From Spirochaetaceae bacterium (GTDB lineage Bacteria; Spirochaetota; Spirochaetia; Treponematales; Rectinemataceae), in assembly GCA_025358255.1 (NCBI GenBank), contig JANYKC010000046.1:31007-95006 (forward strand): DNA of 64,000 bases, given 5' to 3'. A program made the position numbers and the translations under genes. Shown here one piece after another: positions 18,987 through 27,937 of the stretch. Positions within the stretch are counted from its first letter, which is position 1, and every line of letters begins with the position of its first letter. The notes beneath the pieces are model-generated. The model ran no database searches and had not been told where the DNA came from. It worked only from the letters and a program-made list of their open reading frames with translations.

Positions 18987-19916
18987 TTAATCCAGCCGTC
19001 GCAAGGCCGCATCGATGAGGTCGATGAAGCGCAGCCGGTCGATGCCGAGGACTACATCCACGTTCATCTCTCGCCCCTGGCCTCCCTTGTAGTCGACGAC
19101 GGTCGCCCCGATGCTGTGGCGACCTCGGCATTCCACATCGACATGGGCTTTCTTCCAGGTGAACAGAGTCGGATCGACAAGGAAAGCGATCGGGCAGGGA
19201 TCATGCAGGGGACTGCCGGCGAAGTCGAACTGGGCCTCATGGAACTTCTTGAAGAAATCCAGGAGCTCGGCCACCATGATGGCAGTGCGCTTCCTGATGG
19301 AGCGGAAGCGTTCGACATCGGCGCGGGTCACGAGGGCCTTGTGGGTCACGTCGAGTCCGCACATGACGACGGGCAAGCCGGCATTGAAGACGATATGGGC
19401 AGCCTCGGGGTCAACGAGGATGTTGAACTCGGCAGCGGCGGTCCAGTTCCCGCCTACTGCGCTGCCGCCCATCAAGCAAATGCGCTCGATCTTTTCCTTG
19501 AGCTCGGGATGGGTCATGAGGAGGGTGGCCACGTTCGTGAGCGCCGCCGTGGGCACCAGCGTGACCTTGCGATCGCTCTCCCGAAGCACCTTGGCCATGA
19601 GTTCGACGGCGGAGAGCGGGGATTCCGGCAATGTGGGTTCCGGCAGCGCCGGGCCATCGAGCCCCGACTCGCCGTGGACCTGGGGCGCTATGATGAGGTC
19701 GCGGAAAAGCGGTCGGGGGGCGCCGCGAGCGACCGGGACCTTCGAACCCAGGAAGGAGAGCACCTTTCGCGCGTTGAGTGTCGTCTTCTCGATGGTTTGG
19801 TTGCCGGCGCTCGTGGTGACTGCCAGGAGCTCCAACTCGGGACTCGCGACCGCCAGGACGAGGGCGATGGCGTCATCGTGCCCCGGATCGCAGTCCATGA
19901 TGACGGGAATGCTCAT
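18987..19916 (-). CDS. Inosine-uridine-preferring nucleoside hydrolase (second copy)
   Basis: A 309-residue paralogue of the downstream hydrolase. Motifs: MDCDPGHDDAIAL at the N-terminus, SAGNQTIEKT, VPTAALTNVA, CLMGGSAVGGNWTAAAEFN, and SPLHDPCPIAFL, which is the segment that usually carries the proton-donor His in this branch (HDP). The difference between HDAVAV in one copy and HDPCPI in the other suggests the pair divides the substrate range (for example purine versus pyrimidine ribosides). Its start overlaps the permease stop by four bases (ATGA). Confidence 0.92.
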   Translation of the reverse strand: MSIPVIMDCDPGHDDAIALVLAVASPELELLAVTTSAGNQTIEKTTLNARKVLSFLGSKVPVARGAPRPLFRDLIIAPQVHGESGLDGPALPEPTLPESPLSAVELMAKVLRESDRKVTLVPTAALTNVATLLMTHPELKEKIERICLMGGSAVGGNWTAAAEFNILVDPEAAHIVFNAGLPVVMCGLDVTHKALVTRADVERFRSIRKRTAIMVAELLDFFKKFHEAQFDFAGSPLHDPCPIAFLVDPTLFTWKKAHVDVECRGRHSIGATVVDYKGGQGREMNVDVVLGIDRLRFIDLIDAALRRLD

Positions 19917-20875
19917 GCGCCTTTCCCTTTTGCCGCTTCGGCCGAGACCCCGCGCGCGAGAAGGGCGCGCTCACGGGATGTTTTCCTGATCGTGTAGGTC
20001 ACAAGCCCCACGACGGTCGCAGCGTAGGGGATCATGTTGACGAACTCCGATGGGATCTTGAGAAGCTGAAGGGTGTTCGACAAGGCGTCGAAAAACCCGA
20101 AGAGGAGGGAGGTGAGGACACTTCCCAGCGGCGTGGCGCCGCCCATGGCCTCGGCTGCAAGGGCGATGAAACCGCGGCCCGCGGTCATGTTCTTGCTGAA
20201 CCAGGACACGTAGCCCATCGACATGTAGGCGCCGCCCATTCCTGCCAGGACGCCTGAGAGGACAATGGCTAGGTACCGGGTGCGCTTGACGCTTATGCCG
20301 ACCGAGTCGGCGGCGTTTGGATTCTCGCCTACCGCCCTGATCCGCAGGCCCATCGGCGTGCGGTACAGGAATATGGCGATTGCTATGACGGAAAGGAAGG
20401 CCACATAGGTCAGGACGTTTTGCCCCGAGAATATCGTGCCGAGACCGGGGATGGCGGAGAGGCCAGGGATGTCAAGCTTGGGCAGGATCTTCGAATGCAA
20501 GGAAGAGGAAATCCCTTTGTCCCCCGCGACGAGGTAGAGGAGGAATACCGTGCCGCCCGAGGCCATGAGGTTGATGGCGACGCCGGAGAGGATGATGTCG
20601 GTCTTGAGGTTGAGGGCGCAGTAGGCCAGCGCGAGGCCGACCAAGGCGCCGGCGGCGATGGCGGCGAGGAGCCCCATGCCGGCGCTGCCCGTCCAGGCGC
20701 TGAACACGACTCCCGCGAGGGCGGAGACCAGCATGATGCCCTCGAGCGCGATGTTCATGACTCCGGCCTTGTCCGAGATCAAGGCGCCAAGGGTCGCGAA
20801 GAGGATTGGTGTCGTGACACGGAGGACCGAATAGCCGAATTCGGCGTTGATCACCGCCTTGAAGAATTCGTTCAT
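19913..20875 (-). CDS. Nucleoside ABC transporter, second permease
   Basis: A 320-residue integral membrane protein of the branched-chain amino acid/ribose permease fold (BPD_transp_2). It has about nine hydrophobic segments, the cytoplasmic coupling loop RIRAVGENPNAADSVGI, and the start-of-family sequence APILFATLGALISDKAG-like segment TTPILFATLGALISDKAG. Homologues pair with a second permease and a PnrA/BMP-type binding protein to import nucleosides. Overlaps the preceding permease gene by four bases and the following hydrolase by four. Confidence 0.9.
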   Translation of the reverse strand: MNEFFKAVINAEFGYSVLRVTTPILFATLGALISDKAGVMNIALEGIMLVSALAGVVFSAWTGSAGMGLLAAIAAGALVGLALAYCALNLKTDIILSGVAINLMASGGTVFLLYLVAGDKGISSSLHSKILPKLDIPGLSAIPGLGTIFSGQNVLTYVAFLSVIAIAIFLYRTPMGLRIRAVGENPNAADSVGISVKRTRYLAIVLSGVLAGMGGAYMSMGYVSWFSKNMTAGRGFIALAAEAMGGATPLGSVLTSLLFGFFDALSNTLQLLKIPSEFVNMIPYAATVVGLVTYTIRKTSRERALLARGVSAEAAKGKGA

Positions 20876-21948
20876 TTCAGGCCTCCTCCCGGGATGGCCT
20901 CGAGGCGGGTCGCTTCCTCATATACGAGGCGATGGCGATACTTGGAAAGGAAGCTGCTGGCGGCGATGAGGATGATCATGACCCCCTGGATCAGGGCGAC
21001 AAGCTCGTTGGGGACGTCGGAATAGCGCGACATGAGGTCGGCTCCGATGCGGAGGTAGGCCAGGAAGAAGGCCGCGACCGGCACATAGAGGGGATTGTTG
21101 CGCGCGAGGATGGCGACGATCACGCCGTCCATGCCGTATCCGGGGAGGGATTGCCAGGAGAAGCGCGTATACATGCCCAGGGTCTCGATGGACCCGCCGA
21201 TCCCAGCAAGGAGGCCGCCGATGAGCTGGCTGTAGATGACGACCCTGCCTGTCCCGATGCCGGAATACCGGGCGAAATTCCCGTTCACCCCCGTCACCCG
21301 GATCTGGTAGCCCCATCGCGTCCTGAACATGAGGAGGACGCTGAGGACCACGAAGGCCACCGCCGCGATGAAGCCCACCGAAACCCGGGTCCCGGCAAAG
21401 AGCTTGGGCAGGAGGGCCGACTTCGAGAAGCTGTAGGAGACCATGGCTCCCGCGTTGACGTCTCGCAGGAAGTAGTTGATGAGCCAGAGCCCGAAGAAGA
21501 GGGCTATATAGTTGAACATCAGCGATGACACGAGTTCCGAGGATCCCCACTTCACCTTGAGGATTCCGGGGATGCCGCAGAAGATCATGCCCGCCAGCCC
21601 GCCGGCACCGATCGCCACAATTGGATGGAATATCGGGGGGAGGCCCAGCTTGATCGCGATGGCGGAGGCCGTGATCGCCCCGATGAAGAAGCCGCCCTCG
21701 GAACCCAGGTTGAACTGCTTGGCCGAGAACATCACCGCAACGGAGAGCCCCGTGAACACCAAGGGAATCATGAGCTCGATGACATTGCCGACATGTCGCA
21801 CGCTGTTGACCGGCCCGATGAGGAAATACGACAGCGCCTCGCCCGGGTTCTTGCTCACGAAGAAGACCGCGACCAAGGCCAATCCCAGGGCGATGGCGAT
21901 CGCAAGGACCGTCCTCATCACCTCGAGGATCCTTCTCCGGCTATTCAT
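20872..21948 (-). CDS. Nucleoside ABC transporter, first permease
   Basis: A 358-residue inner membrane permease with about ten hydrophobic segments, beginning with a single N-terminal membrane helix (VLAIAIALGLALVAVFFV). The coupling loop reads YQIRVTGVNGNFARYSGIG, parallel to that of its partner. The start lies eight bases inside the end of the ATPase gene. Together with the following permease it would form the heterodimeric channel. Confidence 0.9.
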   Translation of the reverse strand: MNSRRRILEVMRTVLAIAIALGLALVAVFFVSKNPGEALSYFLIGPVNSVRHVGNVIELMIPLVFTGLSVAVMFSAKQFNLGSEGGFFIGAITASAIAIKLGLPPIFHPIVAIGAGGLAGMIFCGIPGILKVKWGSSELVSSLMFNYIALFFGLWLINYFLRDVNAGAMVSYSFSKSALLPKLFAGTRVSVGFIAAVAFVVLSVLLMFRTRWGYQIRVTGVNGNFARYSGIGTGRVVIYSQLIGGLLAGIGGSIETLGMYTRFSWQSLPGYGMDGVIVAILARNNPLYVPVAAFFLAYLRIGADLMSRYSDVPNELVALIQGVMIILIAASSFLSKYRHRLVYEEATRLEAIPGGGLK

Positions 21949-23494
21949 GGCATGCCCTCCTCGTCTCCTCGTCGCCCTGCCGCTTCAGTCCAAGCATGTA
22001 GAGGCCGAGCTCTTCATCCGTGATGCCATGGACGTCGGGAATATACGCGCGGATCTCCCCGCCGTAAAAGACGATGAGGGAGTCCGAAAGCTCCATCACC
22101 TCGTTGAGGTCGGCGGAGACAAGGAGGACGGCGGCGCCGGCATCCCGCAGCTCCACGAGGCGCTTCCGTATGAACTCAGTGGCACCTACGTCGATTCCGC
22201 GCGTCGGCTGGTCGGCGACGATCAGCGAGGGCTCCGAGGAGAACTCCCTGGCGACGACGACCTTCTGGATGTTGCCTCCTGAAAGCATGCCCACCTCCTG
22301 GGCCGGCGAGGAGCACTTGATCCCGTATTCGGAGACAAGGCGGGCCGAATTGGCCCGTATCGCGCGGGTCCGGGTGAAAATGGCGCCGTTGTATGCCTTG
22401 CTGTCGTGCTCGCAGGAGAGGAGATTCATCTCCACACTCAGGGCTGAGGCGCAGCCATAGGTCATCCTGTCCTCCGGGATGTGGCAGACGCCCAGCTCCC
22501 GGATTTCCTTGATGCTCTGTCCCTGGATATCCCTTCCGCCGATGCGGATCTTGCCCGCAAGCCAGGTCCCGAGGCCTGTTATAGCCTCGACAAGCTCCCT
22601 TTGGCCGTTTCCTTCCACACCGGCGACGCCGAGGATCTCCCCGCGTCTAACCGAGAAGGAGATGCCGTTGATGGCGCGCTTGCCAAAGCGGTTCAGGATC
22701 GTGAGGTCACGGACATCAAGGACTGTCCCCTCTGGCGCAGGCGCTCCCTTCTGGACTTCGAGGATCACGTCGCGGCCCACCATGAGGCGCGATATCTGCT
22801 GTTCGGTGACGTCGGCCACGGCGAAGGTGCCCTGGTGGCAGCCATTGCGCATGACGGTCACCCGGTCGCAGAGCTCCTTTATCTCTCCAAGCTTGTGCGA
22901 GATGAAGATGATGGTGTTGCCCTGGTCGCGAAGGAGCTTGAGCTCCCCAAACAGCTCCTCCGTCTCCTGCGGGGTGAGGACGGCTGTCGGCTCGTCGAGG
23001 ATGAGGATCCTCGCTCCGCGGAAGAGGGCCTTCAGGATCTCGATCTTCTGCTTCATCCCCACCGACAGGTCACGGACCACCATCTTCGGGTCGACGACGA
23101 GATTGTACTTCCGGCTCAGCTCGTCGGCCTCCCTGTTGGCCTTGGCCCGGTCAAGGAGGATGCCTTTCCTCGGCTCGATGCCCATGACTAGGTTCTCCGC
23201 CACGGTCAGGGAGGGAACAAGCATGAAATGCTGGTGGACCATCCCGATGCCGTGGGCGATGGCGGCACTGGGCGAGGGGATCCTGATCTCCTTGTCCTCG
23301 AGGAGGATGCGTCCTTCCTCAGGCTGGATCAGGCCGAAGAGGATTTTCATCAGGGTGGACTTGCCCGCCCCGTTCTCGCCGACCAGGCCATGGATCTCGC
23401 CCTTGATCACGGAAAAGCCGGCGTTTTTGTTCGCGACGATTCCGTTGGGATAGACCTTGGTGATTCCTTCCATCCTGAGAAGCTCTGCTGGCAT
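21941..23494 (-). CDS. Nucleoside ABC transporter ATPase (two fused nucleotide-binding domains)
   Basis: About 517 residues with two ABC domains in tandem, as in sugar and nucleoside importers. First half: Walker A GENGAGKST, Q-loop/His region HQHFMLVP, a signature-like LSVGMKQKIEI, Walker B LILDEPTAVL. Second half: degenerate Walker A GVEGNGQRELVE, signature LSGGNIQKVV, Walker B LIVADQPTRG. The second site lacks the Lys-Ser/Thr of a normal Walker A, a typical asymmetry in this family. The ATG at 23494 is preceded by GAGAGGAAG. A strong hairpin separates it from the binding-protein gene. Confidence 0.93.
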   Translation of the reverse strand: MPAELLRMEGITKVYPNGIVANKNAGFSVIKGEIHGLVGENGAGKSTLMKILFGLIQPEEGRILLEDKEIRIPSPSAAIAHGIGMVHQHFMLVPSLTVAENLVMGIEPRKGILLDRAKANREADELSRKYNLVVDPKMVVRDLSVGMKQKIEILKALFRGARILILDEPTAVLTPQETEELFGELKLLRDQGNTIIFISHKLGEIKELCDRVTVMRNGCHQGTFAVADVTEQQISRLMVGRDVILEVQKGAPAPEGTVLDVRDLTILNRFGKRAINGISFSVRRGEILGVAGVEGNGQRELVEAITGLGTWLAGKIRIGGRDIQGQSIKEIRELGVCHIPEDRMTYGCASALSVEMNLLSCEHDSKAYNGAIFTRTRAIRANSARLVSEYGIKCSSPAQEVGMLSGGNIQKVVVAREFSSEPSLIVADQPTRGIDVGATEFIRKRLVELRDAGAAVLLVSADLNEVMELSDSLIVFYGGEIRAYIPDVHGITDEELGLYMLGLKRQGDEETRRACHE

Positions 23495-23541
23495 CTTCCT
23501 CTCCCGAAAGCGGGGAAATGTGGGGGAACGCAAAAACTTGC

Positions 23542-23552
23542 GGGGACAGACC
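23542..23552 (+). repeat. Dispersed repeat GGGGACAGACC, intergenic
   Basis: Exact copy between the binding-protein and ATPase genes, upstream of the ATPase ribosome-binding site. Confidence 0.9.
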
Positions 23553-23596
23553 CGCATGTTTTCGGCCAATCGCAAATAAAGAACCTGCCCGAAGGG

Positions 23597-23624
23597 CCGA
23601 TCCGGCACCTGCGTGCCGGATCGG
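23597..23624 (-). promoter_or_regulatory. 12-bp perfect hairpin between binding protein and ATPase genes
   Basis: CCGATCCGGCAC and its exact complement flank a CTGC loop. No T-run follows on the minus strand, so it is more likely an mRNA-stabilising or processing hairpin that raises the amount of binding protein over ATPase than a full terminator. Confidence 0.6.
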
Positions 23625-23676
23625 GAAGGTCAGGTCCTCAGGCCGTCCGGGAACCGGAAGGCTTTGGATCGAATCA

Positions 23677-24768
23677 TCAGGGCTTTACGGAATTGCGGAG
23701 GGCGTCAAGCTGCTGCGAGGTCATGCCAAAGGCACTGTCCACCTTGATCTTTCCGCTGACGATGAGGGCTTCGATCTTGTCGAGCTGGTCCCTGATGGAT
23801 TTCGGGACGACAGAGGTGTAGATGTCGTTCTTGGCAAGCCCGACGCACTTCTCGCTGAAGCCCAGGGTCTCTTCCTTGCCGTACGGCGCGGTGCCCTTGA
23901 TGGTGAGCTGGACGGCGCGGAGGATGGAGTTGTCGACCCGCTTGAGGACACTGGTGGTGATGAGCTTCGCCTTCGCAGGGTCGCTGGTCTTGAAGATGCC
24001 GGCCTGGTCGGAATCGACGCCGATCGCGTAGCGATTGACATCCTTGGCGGCATCGAGCTGGCCGAGGCCGGCCTGTCCGGCGACGTTGTAGCCAATGTCG
24101 ACACCCTGCCGGTACTGGGCCAGGGCCATTTCCTTGCCCTTGGCGGAGTCGTCAAAAGAGCCGATGTAGGAGATCGCGACCTTCATCTTCGGGTCGATGT
24201 AGCGTGCGCCCTGGATGTAGCCGACGAGGAAGTCGTTTATGACAGGGATGTCCATGCCGCCAAGGAACCCGATCAGCTTGTCCTTGTTCGCCAAGGGCAT
24301 CGTGGATTCGGTGACGAGGGTGCCAAGGGCCCCGGCGAGGAATGATGCCTCGTTCTGCTTGTAGGTGATGGAATAGACGTTGCCAAGGCCGAGCTTGTAG
24401 TCGACGGCGGTGTCGAAGATCACGTATTTCTTCTGGGGATAGTCCTTGGCCGCGCGCTGGAGGGCTTCGGTCATCTGCCAGGTCCCGAGGACGATGATGT
24501 CCCAGTTGCCTTCGGAGATGTCGATGAGCGTCGGTTCCCACTTGGTCTGGTCATATCCCATCTCGATGACCTTGGTGGTCACCTTGTCTCCGTACTCTTT
24601 CTTGATGAGGGCCATGCCGTCCGCAGCCGAATCGAAAAAGGATTTGTCGCCGAGCGTTCCGTTGAGAAGGAGAACGACCTTGAGCGGTTTTGCGCTTGTC
24701 GGGGCAATCTGCGCCGAGGCGGAGAAAGCCATGGCCAAAACCAGGACAACCAGACACAATCTTTTCAT
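23677..24768 (-). CDS. PnrA/BMP-family nucleoside-binding protein
   Basis: Periplasmic receptor of the importer, 363 residues. It starts with a signal peptide ending in ASA-QIA. The mature fold opens with KVVLLLNGTLGDKSFFDSAADG, and family segments ITYKQNEASFLAGALG, IGFLGGMDIPVINDF and the ligand-binding GYNVAGQAGLGQLDAAK are clear. Close relatives in pathogens (TmpC/PnrA) are lipoproteins; this one has no lipobox cysteine and should be released in the periplasm. It is the first gene of the operon, with a good promoter and AGGGAGG upstream. Confidence 0.93.
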   Translation of the reverse strand: MKRLCLVVLVLAMAFSASAQIAPTSAKPLKVVLLLNGTLGDKSFFDSAADGMALIKKEYGDKVTTKVIEMGYDQTKWEPTLIDISEGNWDIIVLGTWQMTEALQRAAKDYPQKKYVIFDTAVDYKLGLGNVYSITYKQNEASFLAGALGTLVTESTMPLANKDKLIGFLGGMDIPVINDFLVGYIQGARYIDPKMKVAISYIGSFDDSAKGKEMALAQYRQGVDIGYNVAGQAGLGQLDAAKDVNRYAIGVDSDQAGIFKTSDPAKAKLITTSVLKRVDNSILRAVQLTIKGTAPYGKEETLGFSEKCVGLAKNDIYTSVVPKSIRDQLDKIEALIVSGKIKVDSAFGMTSQQLDALRNSVKP

Positions 24769-24791
24769 TTAAGGCCTCCCTAGGATTCCCG

Positions 24792-24820
24792 ATCTTAGAA
24801 CGGGCCTCGTGATCTGTCAA
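24792..24820 (-). promoter_or_regulatory. Sigma-70 promoter of the nucleoside import operon
   Basis: On the minus strand, a perfect -35 TTGACA (24815-24820), a 17-base spacer and -10 TAAGAT (24792-24797). The predicted start is near 24785, about 17 bases before the ATG at 24768. Confidence 0.7.
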
Positions 24821-24956
24821 ATATTTTCTGGGCATCTCTCGAAGTCATATGTAAATTACATCACGCGATGAACGGGAAAGCCAATTTAAAGCACGGCAAG
24901 GCGGCTAGTATCCATAGCTAATTTATTTACCAATATATACTTAAATGCATGCCAAG

Positions 24957-24968
24957 AAAGTCGACTTT
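24957..24968. promoter_or_regulatory. Candidate LacI-family operator AAAGTCGACTTT
   Basis: A perfect 12-bp palindrome with the central CG typical of LacI-family operators, in the AT-rich gap between the divergent binding-protein gene and the regulator gene. The regulator adjacent to it is the natural candidate ligand; no second copy was found. Confidence 0.4.
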
Positions 24969-25051
24969 TTTTCGATAATAATAACTCTATTGCCGAGCCA
25001 TCAGTCTTATGTATTTTTCATGAAAACAGCCCACGATTTCATAAACCGATA

Positions 25052-25057
25052 TATAAT
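25052..25057 (+). promoter_or_regulatory. Candidate -10 box of the LacI-type regulator
   Basis: A perfect TATAAT ends eight bases before the start codon at 25066 and no ribosome-binding site is visible, so the transcript could be leaderless. No convincing -35 element is present. Confidence 0.4.
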
Positions 25058-25065
25058 TCCGAGCC

Positions 25066-26118
25066 ATGGAAACAGGAAACGAAAAGCCGCCCGGAATTGC
25101 TGACGTAGCCGTCGCGGCGGGAGTATCGGTGGCCACAGTGTCACGCGTGCTCAATGAAAGCGGGCAAGTGACGCTTGCCGTGGCCCAGCGTGTCAGGGAA
25201 GCCTCGGCAAGGCTCGGCTACACAAGGATCCGCAAGGCCAAGACGAATGTCGGGCTCAGCCATTTTGTGGGCCTGGCCATTCCGGACATCGAGAATCCCT
25301 ATTTCGCCACCCTCATCAGGGGAGTGCAATCGGTAGCCTGTTCCCACGGCTTCGATATCGTCCTCATGGATTCGGCCATGGAGCCCGAGCAGTTGCGCAG
25401 GAATCTGCTCGCCCTGGCCAGGAAAGGCATGGGCATGCTTCTCTATGTCCCTTTCCATGGCAGGAACGAAGCCGAAAGCCTCCTGACCGGACTCAATGTC
25501 CCATTGGTCTTCATGGATCGCCGACCCGAACTCGCCGCCGCAAATTACGTAGGCTCGGAGAACGGACGAGGCGCCTACAACGCGGGCAAATACCTCCTTA
25601 GCCTCGGACATCGGGACTTCCTTTACCTTGCGGGTTCAGGGACCCTCAACACGGAAGCGGAGCGCCACGAAGGATTCATGCGAGCCCTCGAGGAGGGATC
25701 CATACGTCCGGAAAGCACCTTCACTGCCGCCTGCGACTTTTCCCTTGAGAAGGCCCATGAGACAGTGCGGACCCTCCTCCTCGCAAGACCCCGTTTCACC
25801 GCGATTTTTTCCGCGGACGATTATATGGCCTACGGCGCCCTCAACGCCCTGCACGAATCAGGACTTCAGGTCCCGACCGACATATCCCTTGTAGGCTTCG
25901 ACGACATACCCTATTCCGGCATGATCTCCCTCACGACGGTAAGCCAGCCCGCCTTCCAGATAGGGGCCAACTCGATGCTCCTCGCCCTGGACCTGCTGCA
26001 TGGGCGCAGGACTCCGCCCCAGAGCATAATCCTGCCAACCAGCCTCATCATACGAGGATCCTGTTCGGTGCCGCGCGATCCCCCCGCGGCCAAGGAATTG
26101 ACCAAGGAGGCGACATGA
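25066..26118 (+). CDS. LacI/GalR-family transcriptional regulator
   Basis: 350 residues. The N-terminal helix-turn-helix and hinge are complete (GIADVAVAAGVSVATVSRVL then NESG). The effector domain is the periplasmic-binding-protein type (GLAIPDIENPYFATLIRG, VPLVFMDRR, GFDDIPYSGMISLTTV). It is divergent from the nucleoside operon and overlaps the next gene by four bases, so it probably controls one or both flanking operons in response to a nucleoside, base or ribose. Confidence 0.93.
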   Translation: METGNEKPPGIADVAVAAGVSVATVSRVLNESGQVTLAVAQRVREASARLGYTRIRKAKTNVGLSHFVGLAIPDIENPYFATLIRGVQSVACSHGFDIVLMDSAMEPEQLRRNLLALARKGMGMLLYVPFHGRNEAESLLTGLNVPLVFMDRRPELAAANYVGSENGRGAYNAGKYLLSLGHRDFLYLAGSGTLNTEAERHEGFMRALEEGSIRPESTFTAACDFSLEKAHETVRTLLLARPRFTAIFSADDYMAYGALNALHESGLQVPTDISLVGFDDIPYSGMISLTTVSQPAFQIGANSMLLALDLLHGRRTPPQSIILPTSLIIRGSCSVPRDPPAAKELTKEAT

Positions 26119-27458
26119 CCGATCGAGCGCAGTACGTCGATGCCATGATCCACGAGGATGCCGCACGCATCATCGAGCTCGCCGATCGCCTGGGCTCCAT
26201 GCCCGAGGCGGGATTCAGGGAATTCCGGACCGCCGACCTCCTCGCCAGGGAGCTCCAGGACAGCGGCGCGACCGTGGAGACCGGCCTTGCCGTGAGCGGC
26301 GTCCGAGGCAGCATCGGCCCCACCACGGGGACAGAGCTCGTGCTCGTGGCCGACATGGATGCCCTGCCCACCTCCGGCGCCCCGGGCGGCATCGCCCATT
26401 CCTGCGGCCACAATGCCCAGATGGCGATCATGCTTTCGGTTTTCCGGGCCATGTCCCTCACGGGCATCCCTCAGGCCGAAGGTATCCGCCTGGTTTTCCT
26501 TGGCGCTCCAGCGGAAGAATACGTGAATCTCGATTATCGGCTCGGCCTCCGACGCGAGGGCAAGATTCGCCTCCTCTCGGGCAAACAGGAGTTCATCCGC
26601 CTAGGCCTCTTCGATTCGGCCGCCGCCGTCCTCAAGTACCATTCAATGTGCGACTCGCCTGCCCGGATCGCCACGGTGAACGGCGAGCTCAATGGCTTCA
26701 TGGCCAAGCGCGCCACCTTCACGGGAAAAGCGGCCCACGCGGGGGCCGAGCCGCATCGCGGAGTCAACGCCCTCAACGCGGCCACGATAGCCCAAGTCGC
26801 CATCAACGCCCAGCGCGAGACCTTCCAGGACCGCGACCGTGTCAGGGTGCATCCGATTTTCAGGGAAGGCGGCACCACGGTGAACATCGTGCCCGAACGC
26901 GCCGTCATCGAGACCTATGTCCGGGCAGCCACCACCGACGCGGTCTTCGAGGCCGCCGCCAAGGTGGACAGGTCCTTCGCCGCAGGGGCCATTGCCGTAG
27001 GCGCAAGGCTCAGGATCGAGGATACCCCAGGTTACCAGCCGTTGCGGACCTCGCCATTCCTCGGCGAGATCCTCGGCCGTGCCGCGACCGCGCGCATCGA
27101 CAGGAGGCAGGTGGACTTCGAGGACAAGGCCACGGCTTCCGACGACATTGGCGATGTCTCGGCCATTGCGGCCACGGCGCACCTGAGCGTTTCGGGTTTC
27201 GGCGGCACCATCCACGCGGCGGATTTCTCCGTGTCGGACAAGACCAGGGCCTTCGTGTTGCCTGCGCTGATCCTTGCCGAAGCGGCGTGCGAACTGGCTG
27301 CCGCTCGCGGCGCCAAGGCCCGCGAGGCTGCCGCCTCCTTCATCCCGAGGTGGAGCCGCGAGGAATATGTGCGCATGGTGGAGTCCCTCTTCAGGGACGT
27401 GACCATCGAATGGTCGCCGACGGAAACAGCGTCCCAGGGGACGAAGTCGCCGCGATGA
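26115..27458 (+). CDS. M20-family amidohydrolase (AbgB/aminoacylase-like)
   Basis: Zinc-dependent hydrolase of N-acyl amides, 447 residues, cytoplasmic. Family segments: PEAGFREFRTADLL, VLVADMDALP, the ligand motif HSCGHNAQMA (the usual Gly-His-Asp is Gly-His-Asn here), the catalytic glutamates GAPAEEY, and the dimerisation insert FTGKAAHAGAEPHRGVNAL. The C-terminal ligand lies in FGGTIHAADF. Some members cleave p-aminobenzoyl-glutamate or indole-acetyl amides; the substrate here is open. It overlaps lacI and the next frame by four bases each. Confidence 0.88.
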   Translation: MTDRAQYVDAMIHEDAARIIELADRLGSMPEAGFREFRTADLLARELQDSGATVETGLAVSGVRGSIGPTTGTELVLVADMDALPTSGAPGGIAHSCGHNAQMAIMLSVFRAMSLTGIPQAEGIRLVFLGAPAEEYVNLDYRLGLRREGKIRLLSGKQEFIRLGLFDSAAAVLKYHSMCDSPARIATVNGELNGFMAKRATFTGKAAHAGAEPHRGVNALNAATIAQVAINAQRETFQDRDRVRVHPIFREGGTTVNIVPERAVIETYVRAATTDAVFEAAAKVDRSFAAGAIAVGARLRIEDTPGYQPLRTSPFLGEILGRAATARIDRRQVDFEDKATASDDIGDVSAIAATAHLSVSGFGGTIHAADFSVSDKTRAFVLPALILAEAACELAAARGAKAREAAASFIPRWSREEYVRMVESLFRDVTIEWSPTETASQGTKSPR

Positions 27459-27937
27459 GGGACCCTGTCGTCGACGCCCTTGCAGGAGCCGCGCCTTTCG
27501 CTCTCGTCATCAGGAACGTCAGGTACGTCAACCTCCTCACACGGGAGATCTACGATTCGGAGATCGCCGTCGCCGGCGGAAAGATAGCCCACGAGCGCCA
27601 GCCGGGAGAGGCCCCGGTCGGCGGCGGCAGGCAGGAATACCACGCAGCCGGCCGCTCTGCGATCCCGGGTCTCATTGATACCCATGTCCACACCGAAAGC
27701 ACGATGAGTACACCGGCCAACACGGCAGCTGCCGAACTTGTCCACGGCACGACGGCCATCGCCTGCGCCAAGGCCGGGAAACTGCGGTATGTCCTCGAGC
27801 TCCCCATCGCCGGCCTCATGTCCGACAAGCCGATCGCTGAGCTCGCGCCTTACAGACCTTGGCCTGGTCGATGCGCGGGCGCAAGCGATCCTGCCCATAG
27901 TCAGCGGGACCTTCGCGGAAAAGGAGTGAAGCCATGA
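27455..27937 (+). pseudogene. Adenine deaminase relic with internal deletions
   Basis: A 160-codon frame beginning with an ATGA overlap. Residues 15-95 match the N-terminus of adenine deaminase (ALVIRNVRYVNLLTREIYDS, then IPGLIDTHVHTESTMSTP and HGTT). The frame then jumps directly to the family's far C-terminus (ELPIAGLMSDKP), skipping some 300 residues that carry most of the active site. The last conserved piece (LTDLGLVDARAQA) is found in another frame at about 27860-27929 with its own stop. At least two deletions are therefore visible. Catalysis is not possible. Translation into the next gene (ATGA) may be the reason the frame persists. Confidence 0.88.
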
